Of a DNA stretch of 21,059 nt, positions 7,056-13,845 are shown piece by piece. Below the pieces are notes generated by a model. That model saw only the letters and a list, made by a program, of their open reading frames with translations, made no database searches and was not told the DNA's origin. A program made the translations under genes and the position numbers. Position 1 is the stretch's first letter. Each line of letters starts with the position of its first letter. This DNA comes from Treponema sp. (lineage in GTDB: Bacteria; Spirochaetota; Spirochaetia; Treponematales; Breznakiellaceae): the NCBI GenBank assembly GCA_031264395.1, contig JAISEB010000059.1:1-21059 (forward strand), given 5' to 3'.

Positions 7056-7088
7056 AAAAAGAACGGGGAAGGGCGCGTCTCCCCCGTT
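7056..7088 (-). terminator. Intrinsic terminator of flaB (downstream copy)
   Basis: On the minus strand GAACGGGG, a loop of about 12 nt, CCCCGTTC, then TTTTT: an 8-bp GC-rich stem directly followed by five T. It lies about 65 nt after the tandem TGA TAG stops of this flaB and separates it from the flaG operon. Confidence 0.85.
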
Positions 7089-7151
7089 CCGCGTTTCAAA
7101 AGACGACGTCCAGAGGTCTCTTGCTACGCGATACGCACATCAACGTGACTA

Positions 7152-8006
7152 TCAGCCAAGGAGCTGGAGCACCGACTGGGTCCGCACGTTGGCCTGGGCC
7201 AGCATGGCGTTCCCCGCCTGTGACAGGATGGAACCCCTGGTGTAATCTACCATCTCCGACGCCATGTCCGCGTCCCTGATCCGGGACTCGGCGGCCTGAA
7301 GATTTTCGGCCGCTATGGCGACGCCTTCCGCCGCCATTTCGAACCGGTTCTGGTAGGCGCCAAGATCGGCGCGCTGTTTGGATACCGTTTTAAGGGCGCT
7401 ATCCACCGTTCCGATAGTCAAATTCGCCTCTTCAGGAGTGGCTATGGAGACAACCCCCAAGTCACCCTGAGAGTTTTGCAGGCCGAGCGCCGCGGCGGTC
7501 ATGGTTCCAACGAAGATCTGTTCACTCTGATCCATGTTGGCCCCTACCTGAAGCTGCATGATTCTTCCAACTGCCGAATCACGGGCGAAAGCGCCTGTCA
7601 GCATGTTCATGCCGTTAAACTGGGCATGACTGGCGATGCGGTTAACCTCATCGACCAGCTGGGAAACTTCCACCTGGATCTGCATACGGTCTTCATCGGA
7701 ATAGATTCCGTTGGCGGACTGTACCGACAGTTCCCGGAGGCGGTGCAGAATGTCCTGGGTTTCCTGAAGATAACCTTCGGTAGCCTGGATAAACGACACG
7801 CCGTTCTGAATATTGCGCTCCGCCTGGTTTAAACCCCGGATCTGGCTCCGCATTTTCTCGGAAACCGCGAGTCCGGAAGCATCGTCCCCGGCGCGGTTTA
7901 TCCGCATCCCGGAACTGAGCTTTTCTATGCTTTTCGCCACGTCGGTGTTGGTTACGCCAAGCTGGCGATCGGCATACAGGGCGCTCATGTTGTGATTAAT
8001 TATCAT
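7152..8006 (-). CDS. flaB: FlaB periplasmic flagellin (downstream copy)
   Basis: Core filament flagellin of the periplasmic flagella, 284 aa. Start at 8006 (MIINHNMSALYADRQLG), the invariant spirochaetal FlaB start, with GGAGGG 5 nt upstream. It has the conserved N-terminal D0/D1 domain (about 1-140: SSGMRINRAGDDASGLAVSE, SQIRGLNQAERNIQNGVSF, SDEDRMQIQVEVSQLVDEV) and C-terminal D1/D0 (about 200-284, ending RTQSVLQLLG). A short middle replaces the D2/D3 domains of external flagellins, as usual for FlaB. It is clearly paralogous to the copy at 8398 but differs in the middle (QGDLGVVSIATPEEANL) and in the tail. It stands alone between its own structured leader and a terminator. Its leader holds a GGATG-loop hairpin (candidate CsrA control). 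Confidence 0.98.
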   Translation of the reverse strand: MIINHNMSALYADRQLGVTNTDVAKSIEKLSSGMRINRAGDDASGLAVSEKMRSQIRGLNQAERNIQNGVSFIQATEGYLQETQDILHRLRELSVQSANGIYSDEDRMQIQVEVSQLVDEVNRIASHAQFNGMNMLTGAFARDSAVGRIMQLQVGANMDQSEQIFVGTMTAAALGLQNSQGDLGVVSIATPEEANLTIGTVDSALKTVSKQRADLGAYQNRFEMAAEGVAIAAENLQAAESRIRDADMASEMVDYTRGSILSQAGNAMLAQANVRTQSVLQLLG

Positions 8007-8010
8007 GTGA

Positions 8011-8051
8011 CCCTCCATGTGTTGAATTATTCCGGCCATCCATAGCCGAAA
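8011..8051 (-). promoter_or_regulatory. flaB (downstream copy) leader hairpin plus Shine-Dalgarno; candidate CsrA sites
   Basis: On the minus strand the arms TTTCGGC (8051-8045) and GCCGGAA (8036-8030) pair over 7 bp, including one G-U. They enclose the 8-nt loop TATGGATG. About 25 nt later the Shine-Dalgarno reads ACACATGGAGGG (8011-8016 and flank). Two GGA motifs, one in a hairpin loop and one on the ribosome site, are the known CsrA layout of the Bacillus subtilis hag leader. Confidence 0.55.
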
Positions 8052-8108
8052 CAGCGCCGTACGGCCGGACGGAAGCGCTTTCGCGCCGGCGCTCCCGGTC
8101 CTGCTTTA

Positions 8109-8157
8109 CGGCACAAAACACCCCTCGCCCCAAAGGGGCAAGAGATGATCTGTGCCG
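8109..8157 (-). repeat. Large nested hairpin in flaB leader
   Basis: The outer arms CGGCACA and TGTGCCG (7 bp) enclose an inner stem GCCCC TTT GGGGC, extended by CTC/GAG around a 2-nt bulge. It would be a stable 5'-UTR structure if transcription starts upstream of it. Function unknown. Confidence 0.55.
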
Positions 8158-8221
8158 CCGTACTGCCCCGGTTTTTCTTTTAAAAAAACCGGCAACTGGA
8201 GGGTATTTGTCAAAGAACACC

Positions 8222-8248
8222 GGGAACGGCGTTTATAACGCCGTTCCC
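8222..8248 (-). repeat. Perfect 12-bp-arm inverted repeat, terminator-like
   Basis: GGGAACGGCGTT and its exact complement are separated by 3 nt. On the minus strand the second arm is followed by GGTGTTCTTTG, only loosely T-rich. It is probably a backup terminator for the upstream flaB or an mRNA-end structure. The first terminator at 8318-8366 is much more typical. Confidence 0.6.
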
Positions 8249-8317
8249 CGACAGACGGCCCGCGCCGTCAGCGTCCGTTATTCCGGTTCCGCGGCCGGAA
8301 TACGCGGTCAGAACGGG

Positions 8318-8366
8318 AAAAAACCCGCGGGAAGCTCCGGCGCTTTGCCCCGGAAACTTTCCCGCG
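8318..8366 (-). terminator. Intrinsic terminator of flaB (upstream copy)
   Basis: On the minus strand CGCGGGAA (8366-8359) pairs perfectly with TTCCCGCG (8333-8326). Inner CCGG/CCGG pairing extends the hairpin, which is followed by GG and six T. It lies about 30 nt after the flaB stop. Confidence 0.9.
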
Positions 8367-8397
8367 AAACTCTTTTCCTATTCTATAAGATACCGCT

Positions 8398-9258
8398 TTA
8401 CTGAAGAAGTTGCAAGACCGAAGTGGCGCGCTGGTTGGCCTGGGCCAGCATGGCCGTCCCGGCCTGCGAAAGGATCTGATCCCGCGTATAGGTCACCATC
8501 TGGTTGGCCATATTGGTGTCCCTGATGCGGGATTCCGACGCCTGCATGTTTTCCGCGCCTATATCAAGGCCCCGCACGGCGTGCTCCAGCCTGTTCTGGT
8601 AAGCGCCCAGATCGGCCCGCTGTTTGTTGATCCTCCTGAGGGCGGCGTCAAGGGTCCCTATGGCCCGGTTGGCGCTGTCGGGCGTCTCGAGGCTGATAAA
8701 GGCCTGATCGCCGGGATTGCGAATGCCCAGCCCTTCGCTGGTCATGGTGCCGATAAAGACCTGTTCCCGCTGATCCATGTTGGCGCCAATGTGGAACCAC
8801 ATGGAACCGGTGGGAATGTTTTCCCCTATGGAACGGGAAAAACGGCCTGTAAGCATGTTCATGCCGTTAAACTGGGCGTGGCTCGCGATACGGTCCACCT
8901 CGTCGACAAGCTGGGAAACTTCCACCTGGATGTACATGCGATCCTCGTCGGAATAGATCCCGTTCGCTGCCTGAACCGCCAGTTCCCGCAGCCGCTGGAC
9001 GATGTCCTGGCTTTCCTGCAGGTAGCCTTCGCTGACCTGTATGAAGGAAATGCCGTTCATGGCGTTGGTTGAAGCCTGGTTAAGGCCCCGGATCTGGCTG
9101 CGCAGTTTTTCGGAAACGGCAAGCCCGGAGGCGTCGTCTCCCGCGCGGTTGATGCGAAGTCCGGATGAGAGTTTCTCCATGTTCTTGGTAAGGCTTTCCT
9201 GGGTAACTTTGAGAGACCGGTCGGCGAACATGGCGCTGAGGTTGTGGTTGATGATCAT
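8398..9258 (-). CDS. flaB: FlaB periplasmic flagellin (upstream copy)
   Basis: Core filament flagellin, 286 aa, paralogue of the gene at 7152. Start at 9258 (MIINHNLSAMFADRSL): AAGGAGG lies exactly 6 nt before this ATG but directly abuts the in-frame ATG at 9264, which excludes the longer form. N-terminal D0/D1 (SSGLRINRAGDDASGLAVSE, SQIRGLNQASTNAMNGISF) and C-terminal D1/D0 (ending RATSVLQLLQ) are conserved. The middle has FSRSIGENIPTGSMWFHIGA in place of the shorter loop of the paralogue. It is transcribed alone: a sigma28-type promoter lies at 9397-9424 and a strong terminator at 8318-8366. Its roughly 130-nt leader ends in a hairpin with a CGGA loop just before the ribosome site. Confidence 0.98.
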   Translation of the reverse strand: MIINHNLSAMFADRSLKVTQESLTKNMEKLSSGLRINRAGDDASGLAVSEKLRSQIRGLNQASTNAMNGISFIQVSEGYLQESQDIVQRLRELAVQAANGIYSDEDRMYIQVEVSQLVDEVDRIASHAQFNGMNMLTGRFSRSIGENIPTGSMWFHIGANMDQREQVFIGTMTSEGLGIRNPGDQAFISLETPDSANRAIGTLDAALRRINKQRADLGAYQNRLEHAVRGLDIGAENMQASESRIRDTNMANQMVTYTRDQILSQAGTAMLAQANQRATSVLQLLQ

Positions 9259-9264
9259 TGTCAT

Positions 9265-9303
9265 CCTCCTTGATATGTCTGGCAAAAACATCCGTGTTTT
9301 TGC
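9265..9303 (-). promoter_or_regulatory. flaB (upstream copy) leader hairpin plus Shine-Dalgarno; candidate CsrA sites
   Basis: On the minus strand the arms GCAAAAACA (9303-9295) and TGTTTTTGC (9290-9282) form a perfect 9-bp stem closing the tetraloop CGGA. Across the loop the sequence ACACGGATGT matches the CsrA consensus core (ACARGGAUGU) in 9 of 10 positions. The second GGA is in the AAGGAGG Shine-Dalgarno at 9271-9265, about 22 nt downstream. This is the two-site layout expected for CsrA repression of flagellin translation. Binding is inferred. Confidence 0.62.
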
Positions 9304-9396
9304 TGCGAAAACGGAATCCCGTTCCCGCTTTTGGACAAGCGCTTCGCAAAACGGCAGCCGCGGAATTGCCGGCCCGCAAAAACCTGTCCGCTTCCA

Positions 9397-9424
9397 TTTT
9401 CGGCATGTTACGGGGAAAACTTGA
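9397..9424 (-). promoter_or_regulatory. Sigma28 (FliA)-type promoter of flaB (upstream copy)
   Basis: On the minus strand TCAAGTTT (9424-9417), 12 nt, GCCGAAAA (9404-9397). Each box differs by one base from the enterobacterial consensus TAAAGTTT and GCCGATAA, whose usual spacer is 11. Predicted transcription start is near 9390, leaving a leader of about 130 nt. It sits immediately after the rarA terminator. Confidence 0.72.
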
Positions 9425-9437
9425 GTGTTTTTTCAGG

Positions 9438-9473
9438 AAAAAAAATGAAAACCCCGTGTGGCAAGCCGCAGGG
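9438..9473 (-). terminator. Probable terminator after rarA
   Basis: On the minus strand an imperfect hairpin (CCCTG ... CACACGGGG with inner GGC/GCC) is followed by GTTTTCATTTTTTTT. The stem has a mismatch and a bulge, but the T-rich tail and the position between the rarA stop and the flaB promoter support it. Confidence 0.6.
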
Positions 9474-9502
9474 TATTAAACAGGACTTTCGAATAAAGGA
9501 TG

Positions 9503-11785
9503 TCAGGGAAGAGCGGCGGTGAGCAGCGCGCTTTTCCACTTCCAGAGCAGGGGCCCCTTTTGTATGCGTTCCTCAAGGGCCCGCCGTATGAGAAGCAGGG
9601 ATTCAGGCGGTATTTCCCCGGACATAAAGGCCCCCCAGCGCGATCGTTCGCCGTTGAACCAGTTTTCCAGGTCCCTTTGCGTGATGAGCCGTTCTTCTTT
9701 TTGATCGAGAAGGGTGATCCGCACGGAAAATCCCTCCCCGGCGAAACTTCGCTCCAGATCTTCCCTGTCCCAGGTCCACCAGAGGGGCGTTTCGGAACCG
9801 GTTTTGCCGAAAAAGGCGTCCTCGGCTTCCGCGAGAAGGGCCGCCGTTCCCTTTTCAAGGGATGTTTCTTCAAGAACGCGGGAAATGCGGCCCCCCAGCC
9901 GGGGTGGGGAAGCCAGAAGGGCAAGGCTCCCGCCCGGGGCGAGCAGTTCCCGCGCGCCCAGAGCCAGCGCCTTAAAAGCGTCCCCCATGCCCCGCGTTCC
10001 CGAGGCCGCTTTTCCCGTCCGCCAGGGTTCGCGAATGACGATGTGATCGAATTGCGGGCTTGAAAACCATTCTCCGCACCGGGCGGGGGAGGGAAGGTCT
10101 CCCCCGGAAAACACCGCCAGCTCGGGCTGTTCCGCGCTGTCCAGCGCGGCCGCGTAACGGAGAAGGGCTTCCCGCGCGCTTTCGCCGTCGACGAGTCCCG
10201 CGCAAAGCCCCTCGGGAACGCGCCTGAGCCCCTCCCAGAGGAGGAGCCCGTCGCCCGCGAACGGGACAAGGATGCGGTGATGCCGGGCTATGGACAGGGC
10301 GCCGAAGAGGGCGTTTCTGTCCGAAAGGAGAAGCCCGCTTCTCCCCGATTCCAGGCGTTTGAACCACCCTTCCCGTCCCTTTGAAGACGCCGACCAGGTA
10401 AGAAACTCCCCGCCCGCAAAATTTTCGCCGTCTCCCAAAACTATGGCCGCCTGAAGTTCCCGCTTTCCAAGAACGTCTTCCCGTATTTTTCCCTCGTAGC
10501 CTGACATTGACGGTATGTAAAAGGTTCTTCCCCGGAGGCTTGACGGAAGGTACTGCTGGGCCGCCCAGTGATCCCGGTAGGCGTGGGGGTATATGTAGCC
10601 TTCGCCGTGGCCGAAACTTTCGGCGTCACGGCTTGCATCACGAAGATGGCTGGGGACCTCGGCGTCTTCCTTTTCGACTTCCGCCATGGCGTCAAAGAAG
10701 GACATGGCGGTATTCGATTTGGGCGCCGTCGCAAGGTAGAGGCACGCGTGGACCAGCGGAAAACTGCCTTCGGGGAAGCCGATGCGGTCAAACGCTTCGG
10801 CGCAGGAAACGACCAGCGAAAGGGCGTGGGGATCGGCCAGCCCCACGTCTTCGCCGGCCAGAATGAGCATGCGGCGGAATATAAACGAGGGATCTTCGCC
10901 GGCCCGCACCATCTTGGCAAGCCAGTACAGGGCGGCGTCGGGATCGCTGCCCCGCACGCTTTTTATAAAGGCGCTTATCGTGTCAAAATGATAGTCCCCG
11001 TCCCTGTCGTAAAGCACCGCCCGGCGCTGGATGCTTTCTTCGGCGGCTTCCATGGAGATGAAAATTTCGGCGTCCGCCGGGGGCGGCCACGCGGGAACCG
11101 AGGTTTCGACGGCCAGCTCCAGCGCGTTAAGGAGGCTCCGCGCGTCGCCGCCCGCCACTTCGACAATATGCTCCAGGGCGCCTTCCCCAAAACCGGTTTT
11201 CCACCTGCCGTAACCCCGTTCGCCGTCCAGGAGCGCCCTCCGCGCCGTTTCAAGCAGATCCCCGGACGAAAGGGGCTTAAGCTGAAAAACACGGCTCCGG
11301 CTGACCAGCGCGCGGTTCACCTCGAAGAAGGGATTTTCCGTGGTGGCCCCGACAAGGATCACCGTGCCGTTTTCCACCCATGGGAGCAGCGCGTCCTGCT
11401 GGGCCTTGTTCCAGCGGTGGACTTCGTCCACAAAAAGGATGGTCCGTTTTCCGTAGAGCCGCAGGCGCTCGTCGGCGCGGTCTATGGCTTCCCGTATGTC
11501 TTTGATTCCCGAAAGAACCGCGTTGAGGCTTTCAAAATGTCCCCTTGTGGTATTGGCAATGACGCGGGCAAGGCTGGTCTTTCCCGTTCCCGGCGGCCCG
11601 TAAAAGATAACCGAAGAAAGCCTGTCGGCCTGTATGGACCGCCTGAGGAGCCGGCCGGGGCCGACTATGTGATCCTGGCCTATAACATCGTCGAGGGTGC
11701 GCGGCCGCATGCGATCGGCAAGCGGGCCCGGACGTTCCCACGGGCCTTCGGCTCTGACATTTTGCGCGGAGAAAAGTTCGCTCAT
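9503..11785 (-). CDS. rarA: RarA (MgsA) AAA+ ATPase fused to a methyltransferase-like C-terminal domain
   Basis: About 760 aa, against about 430-450 for ordinary RarA. Residues 1-435 are a complete RarA, the clamp-loader-like ATPase acting at stalled replication forks: PLADRMRPRTLDDVIGQ, Walker A GPPGTGKT (63-70), Walker B LFVDEVHRWN (117-126), sensor GATTENP (146-152), then the tetramerisation tail (GEDVGLADP, KSNTA, GYIYPHAY). Residues about 440-760 are extra. ILVPFAGDGLLLWEGL (505-520) resembles a Rossmann methyltransferase motif I, HIVIREPW (581-588) motif IV, and LLAPGGSLALL (614-624) the later strand. Fusions of RarA to an unknown domain are known from other bacteria, for example cyanobacteria. 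Start ATG 11785 overlaps the lipoprotein stop (ATGA). A GTG at 11806 is an alternative, since GGAGGA lies very close to the ATG. It is third in an operon with two envelope genes. Confidence 0.93.
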   Translation of the reverse strand: MSELFSAQNVRAEGPWERPGPLADRMRPRTLDDVIGQDHIVGPGRLLRRSIQADRLSSVIFYGPPGTGKTSLARVIANTTRGHFESLNAVLSGIKDIREAIDRADERLRLYGKRTILFVDEVHRWNKAQQDALLPWVENGTVILVGATTENPFFEVNRALVSRSRVFQLKPLSSGDLLETARRALLDGERGYGRWKTGFGEGALEHIVEVAGGDARSLLNALELAVETSVPAWPPPADAEIFISMEAAEESIQRRAVLYDRDGDYHFDTISAFIKSVRGSDPDAALYWLAKMVRAGEDPSFIFRRMLILAGEDVGLADPHALSLVVSCAEAFDRIGFPEGSFPLVHACLYLATAPKSNTAMSFFDAMAEVEKEDAEVPSHLRDASRDAESFGHGEGYIYPHAYRDHWAAQQYLPSSLRGRTFYIPSMSGYEGKIREDVLGKRELQAAIVLGDGENFAGGEFLTWSASSKGREGWFKRLESGRSGLLLSDRNALFGALSIARHHRILVPFAGDGLLLWEGLRRVPEGLCAGLVDGESAREALLRYAAALDSAEQPELAVFSGGDLPSPARCGEWFSSPQFDHIVIREPWRTGKAASGTRGMGDAFKALALGARELLAPGGSLALLASPPRLGGRISRVLEETSLEKGTAALLAEAEDAFFGKTGSETPLWWTWDREDLERSFAGEGFSVRITLLDQKEERLITQRDLENWFNGERSRWGAFMSGEIPPESLLLIRRALEERIQKGPLLWKWKSALLTAALP

Positions 11786-12996
11786 TCCTCCATGTTCCAC
11801 TGCCACCCGTCTTCCCGCAGTTTATAGGACCAAAGCCCGTTCTGCACCGTCGCCGCGAAGAGAGTCATTCTGGTATCGACAGTAATCGGCGCCTGCATCA
11901 TCTGGTTAATGGAATATTTTCCTATGGAATTGTCGTAGTCCCCCGCGTCGGTATAGGGGTTGGACCCCCCGGAACCCGGTTTGGCGCAGGTAAAATGCCC
12001 CGTGCCCAGGGCGAACGCGCCGCCTGAAAACTGCAGAGGTATTTCACCGTAGCCGTAGGTTGAATATTCGCCGTCAAGGTTAATAAGGAGGCTGCGTCTT
12101 GAGGGATTGGCGGGGTCCTGCCAGAGGGACAGGGACTGGCTCCATTTTGACAGGCGGAATATGCTGCCCCGGTACGCCGCGGCCGAAGCGCTTATGGCGT
12201 ACAGTGCGCCGTCCCGGGCGATGGCCGTTATTTCGCTGCCGGGCTGTTCCACGGCGCCATCGGAAATAACCATGTCCCCCAGGTTAACGATTCCCGAAAC
12301 GTTAAGCACTTCCGATCCCGGCACCCACGCCGCGGGAGCAAGAGGCGTTCCCGAAGCCTCGTATGCGACCTTGTATACCCCGGTTCCGGCCGTGGCGAGA
12401 AAGAAAGAAGATGATCCCGGCGTGTAGCCGTCCGCCGCGACTCCGGTGAGGTACTGGGTCTTGTTCGCCAGCAGCGTAAGGCCGCTCCGCGTTGAATCGG
12501 TGTAAAAGAGGGCGTAATTGGCCCAGTCGTCGGTGACGCCCTTGAGCAGGCCGCTTACGAAGAGGCGGCGCTCATTACCGTAGATAGTCTGTATGGTAAA
12601 GGCGGCGGCGTCTCCCATGGAGACCGCTTCCCACTGTCCTGAAAGCGGATCGGAGGAACGCCAGAGCATGAACGTATCGGTGGACCCGCTTCCGCTTGAG
12701 GCCAGCATGTAAAGATGATCGTCTGTGGCCGCGAGGCTAAGGATCTTTCCCGCCGGTTTGGCGGCCGGCACCCACAGGGAATTGTAATAGGAATAGAGAA
12801 GGGAACTTCCCGTGTACATGGCTTTGCCGGAGGAAAAGGGCCCCATGACAATGGAATAAACCGGCCCCGGTATTCTTGCCTCGGTCGGGGCCTTCTCCTT
12901 GTGGATGTTGTAGAAAATAGGATAAGGCGTACAGGACGCCGCGAGGATCGCGCATCCGCATATCATGAAGCACAGACGAAATCGCATGCCGTTCAC
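11782..12996 (-). CDS. Predicted lipoprotein, function unknown (404 aa)
   Basis: The N-terminus MNGMRFRLCFMICGCAILAA followed by SC is a lipoprotein signal, with the acylated cysteine predicted at 22. The lipobox LAASC has Leu at -4 rather than -3, as allowed in the relaxed spirochaetal lipobox. The mature part has repeated short beta-rich segments with aromatic residues and alternating WVPAA-, YMLASS-, FVSGL-, YAISAS- and FAATV-type strands, suggesting a beta-propeller-like exported protein (inference). A GTG start at 12996 was chosen because GGAGGAG lies 6 nt upstream. The ATG at 12987 would be 15 nt from it and the TTG at 13011 is inside it. It begins 27 nt after the barrel protein and overlaps rarA by 4 nt. 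Confidence 0.85.
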   Translation of the reverse strand: MNGMRFRLCFMICGCAILAASCTPYPIFYNIHKEKAPTEARIPGPVYSIVMGPFSSGKAMYTGSSLLYSYYNSLWVPAAKPAGKILSLAATDDHLYMLASSGSGSTDTFMLWRSSDPLSGQWEAVSMGDAAAFTIQTIYGNERRLFVSGLLKGVTDDWANYALFYTDSTRSGLTLLANKTQYLTGVAADGYTPGSSSFFLATAGTGVYKVAYEASGTPLAPAAWVPGSEVLNVSGIVNLGDMVISDGAVEQPGSEITAIARDGALYAISASAAAYRGSIFRLSKWSQSLSLWQDPANPSRRSLLINLDGEYSTYGYGEIPLQFSGGAFALGTGHFTCAKPGSGGSNPYTDAGDYDNSIGKYSINQMMQAPITVDTRMTLFAATVQNGLWSYKLREDGWQWNMEE

Positions 12997-13023
12997 TAAA
13001 GTCTCCTCCAAACAAATGGTTCC

Positions 13024-13812
13024 CTAGAAATGGTACCGGGCCGAAAGGGTTACCTCGAAGAAATTGCCGTTTACATTGTAGGCCGGATCGCTAAACCACT
13101 GGGGAACCCACCACCAGTACGCGTTAAGGCCGAAAGACCAGTCGGGATTAAAACGAAAGTAGGCCGATCCTCCGCCCTTCATGTAGAACCCGGGGTAGCC
13201 GTGATCCAGGTAGCGCTGGGGAGCGACGCCCAGCGAGATGCCGACGGGGAATTCGAAACGTCCGGCAACAAACTGGTATCCGCCCCGTATTCCTATCGGT
13301 ATGATAAAGAGCATGTTTTTTCCTTTGGAAGTCGCGAACATGCCCCCAAGTTCGGCGCCCGCATACCAGTGCGCGTTGATAAAGAAATTGTAGGACAAAA
13401 AGCCCGTATAATCGGGAATGTTGAGGTTATGGCCGTTGTGGATTTCGGGGAACAGGGTGGGGAAGACGAGCCCCAGGTTGATGCTGAAAAACTGATCCCC
13501 CCTGGAATAGAGATCCGGTATATAGCCGGTATAATCTTCCGAGGGAACGCCGCCGTCGTCATCATCGGGAAAACCGGGTTCCTCAAAAGGAGGCTCTTCC
13601 GGAGGCGGGGGCTCTTCCCATGATTCCCCCCCGTTACCGGCCGGATACGGTTCCCCGGACTCTCCGGGCGCCTCTGGAAACTCGGGAGGAACGGCGTCAG
13701 GTTCTTCCGCGCCCGTTTCCTGGGCGGATAACACCGTTCCGCGGTTTTGGAACGCGGCGCCCCACAGTAACAACAATGTCAACATCAGTATAAAGGCCCG
13801 TGCCCTCTGCAT
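13024..13812 (-). CDS. Outer-membrane beta-barrel protein, TP0733/OmpW-like, with acidic proline-rich linker
   Basis: 262 aa. Sec signal peptide about 1-30 (MQRARAFILMLTLLLLWGAA, cleavage predicted near LSA|QE). Then comes a strikingly acidic, proline-rich stretch (about 33-95, with EEPPPPEEPPFEEPG and DDDD). A compact barrel follows (about 105-262) with alternating aromatic strands, ending in a phenylalanine (ARYHF), the outer-membrane C-terminal signature. Size and strand pattern fit an 8-stranded barrel like the treponemal TP0733 family, from memory. Start at 13812: GGGAG is 8 nt upstream, and the longer frame would run through the promoter. It is the first gene of the operon with the lipoprotein and rarA. 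Confidence 0.88.
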   Translation of the reverse strand: MQRARAFILMLTLLLLWGAAFQNRGTVLSAQETGAEEPDAVPPEFPEAPGESGEPYPAGNGGESWEEPPPPEEPPFEEPGFPDDDDGGVPSEDYTGYIPDLYSRGDQFFSINLGLVFPTLFPEIHNGHNLNIPDYTGFLSYNFFINAHWYAGAELGGMFATSKGKNMLFIIPIGIRGGYQFVAGRFEFPVGISLGVAPQRYLDHGYPGFYMKGGGSAYFRFNPDWSFGLNAYWWWVPQWFSDPAYNVNGNFFEVTLSARYHF

Positions 13813-13827
13813 GCGTATAACTCCCGT

Positions 13828-13845
13828 TCCGGTAACTATACCGGA
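13828..13845. promoter_or_regulatory. Inverted repeat over the -10 box of the barrel-protein operon; candidate operator
   Basis: TCCGGTA, 4 nt, TACCGGA: 7-bp perfect arms. The repeat covers the -10 hexamer and the predicted transcription start, a classical repressor-binding position. The regulator is unknown. Confidence 0.5.

Larger units (their letters stand above)
8007..8397 (-). promoter_or_regulatory. 391-nt hairpin-rich spacer between the two flaB genes
   Basis: No gene seen; the one short open frame here has arginine-rich random composition. In minus-strand order it holds the terminator of the upstream flaB (8366-8318) and an 8-bp-arm repeat TATTCCGG/CCGGAATA (8279-8302). Hairpins follow at 8254-8269, 8222-8248 and 8109-8157, then the leader hairpin at 8030-8051. 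A perfect TTGACA lies at 8213-8208, but no acceptable -10 box is found 16-19 nt downstream. No good sigma28 box was found either, so the promoter of the downstream flaB is unresolved. Confidence 0.6.

Noticed and set aside
8208..8213. TTGACA as a sigma70 promoter for the downstream flaB
   Set aside because: No -10-like hexamer occurs at 16-19 nt; the downstream sequence is a T-run inside a hairpin.
7996..8220. 74-codon minus-strand frame in the flaB-flaB spacer
   Set aside because: Composition is random and arginine-rich, it overlaps hairpins and the flaB leader, and it has no ribosome-binding site.
9262..9264. ATG two codons before the chosen flaB start
   Set aside because: AAGGAGG abuts it with no spacing, while the next ATG has ideal 6-nt spacing and gives the conserved MIINHN start.
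10568..11827. 419-codon plus-strand frame opposite rarA
   Set aside because: Exact shadow of the conserved RarA coding region; it has no family features of its own.
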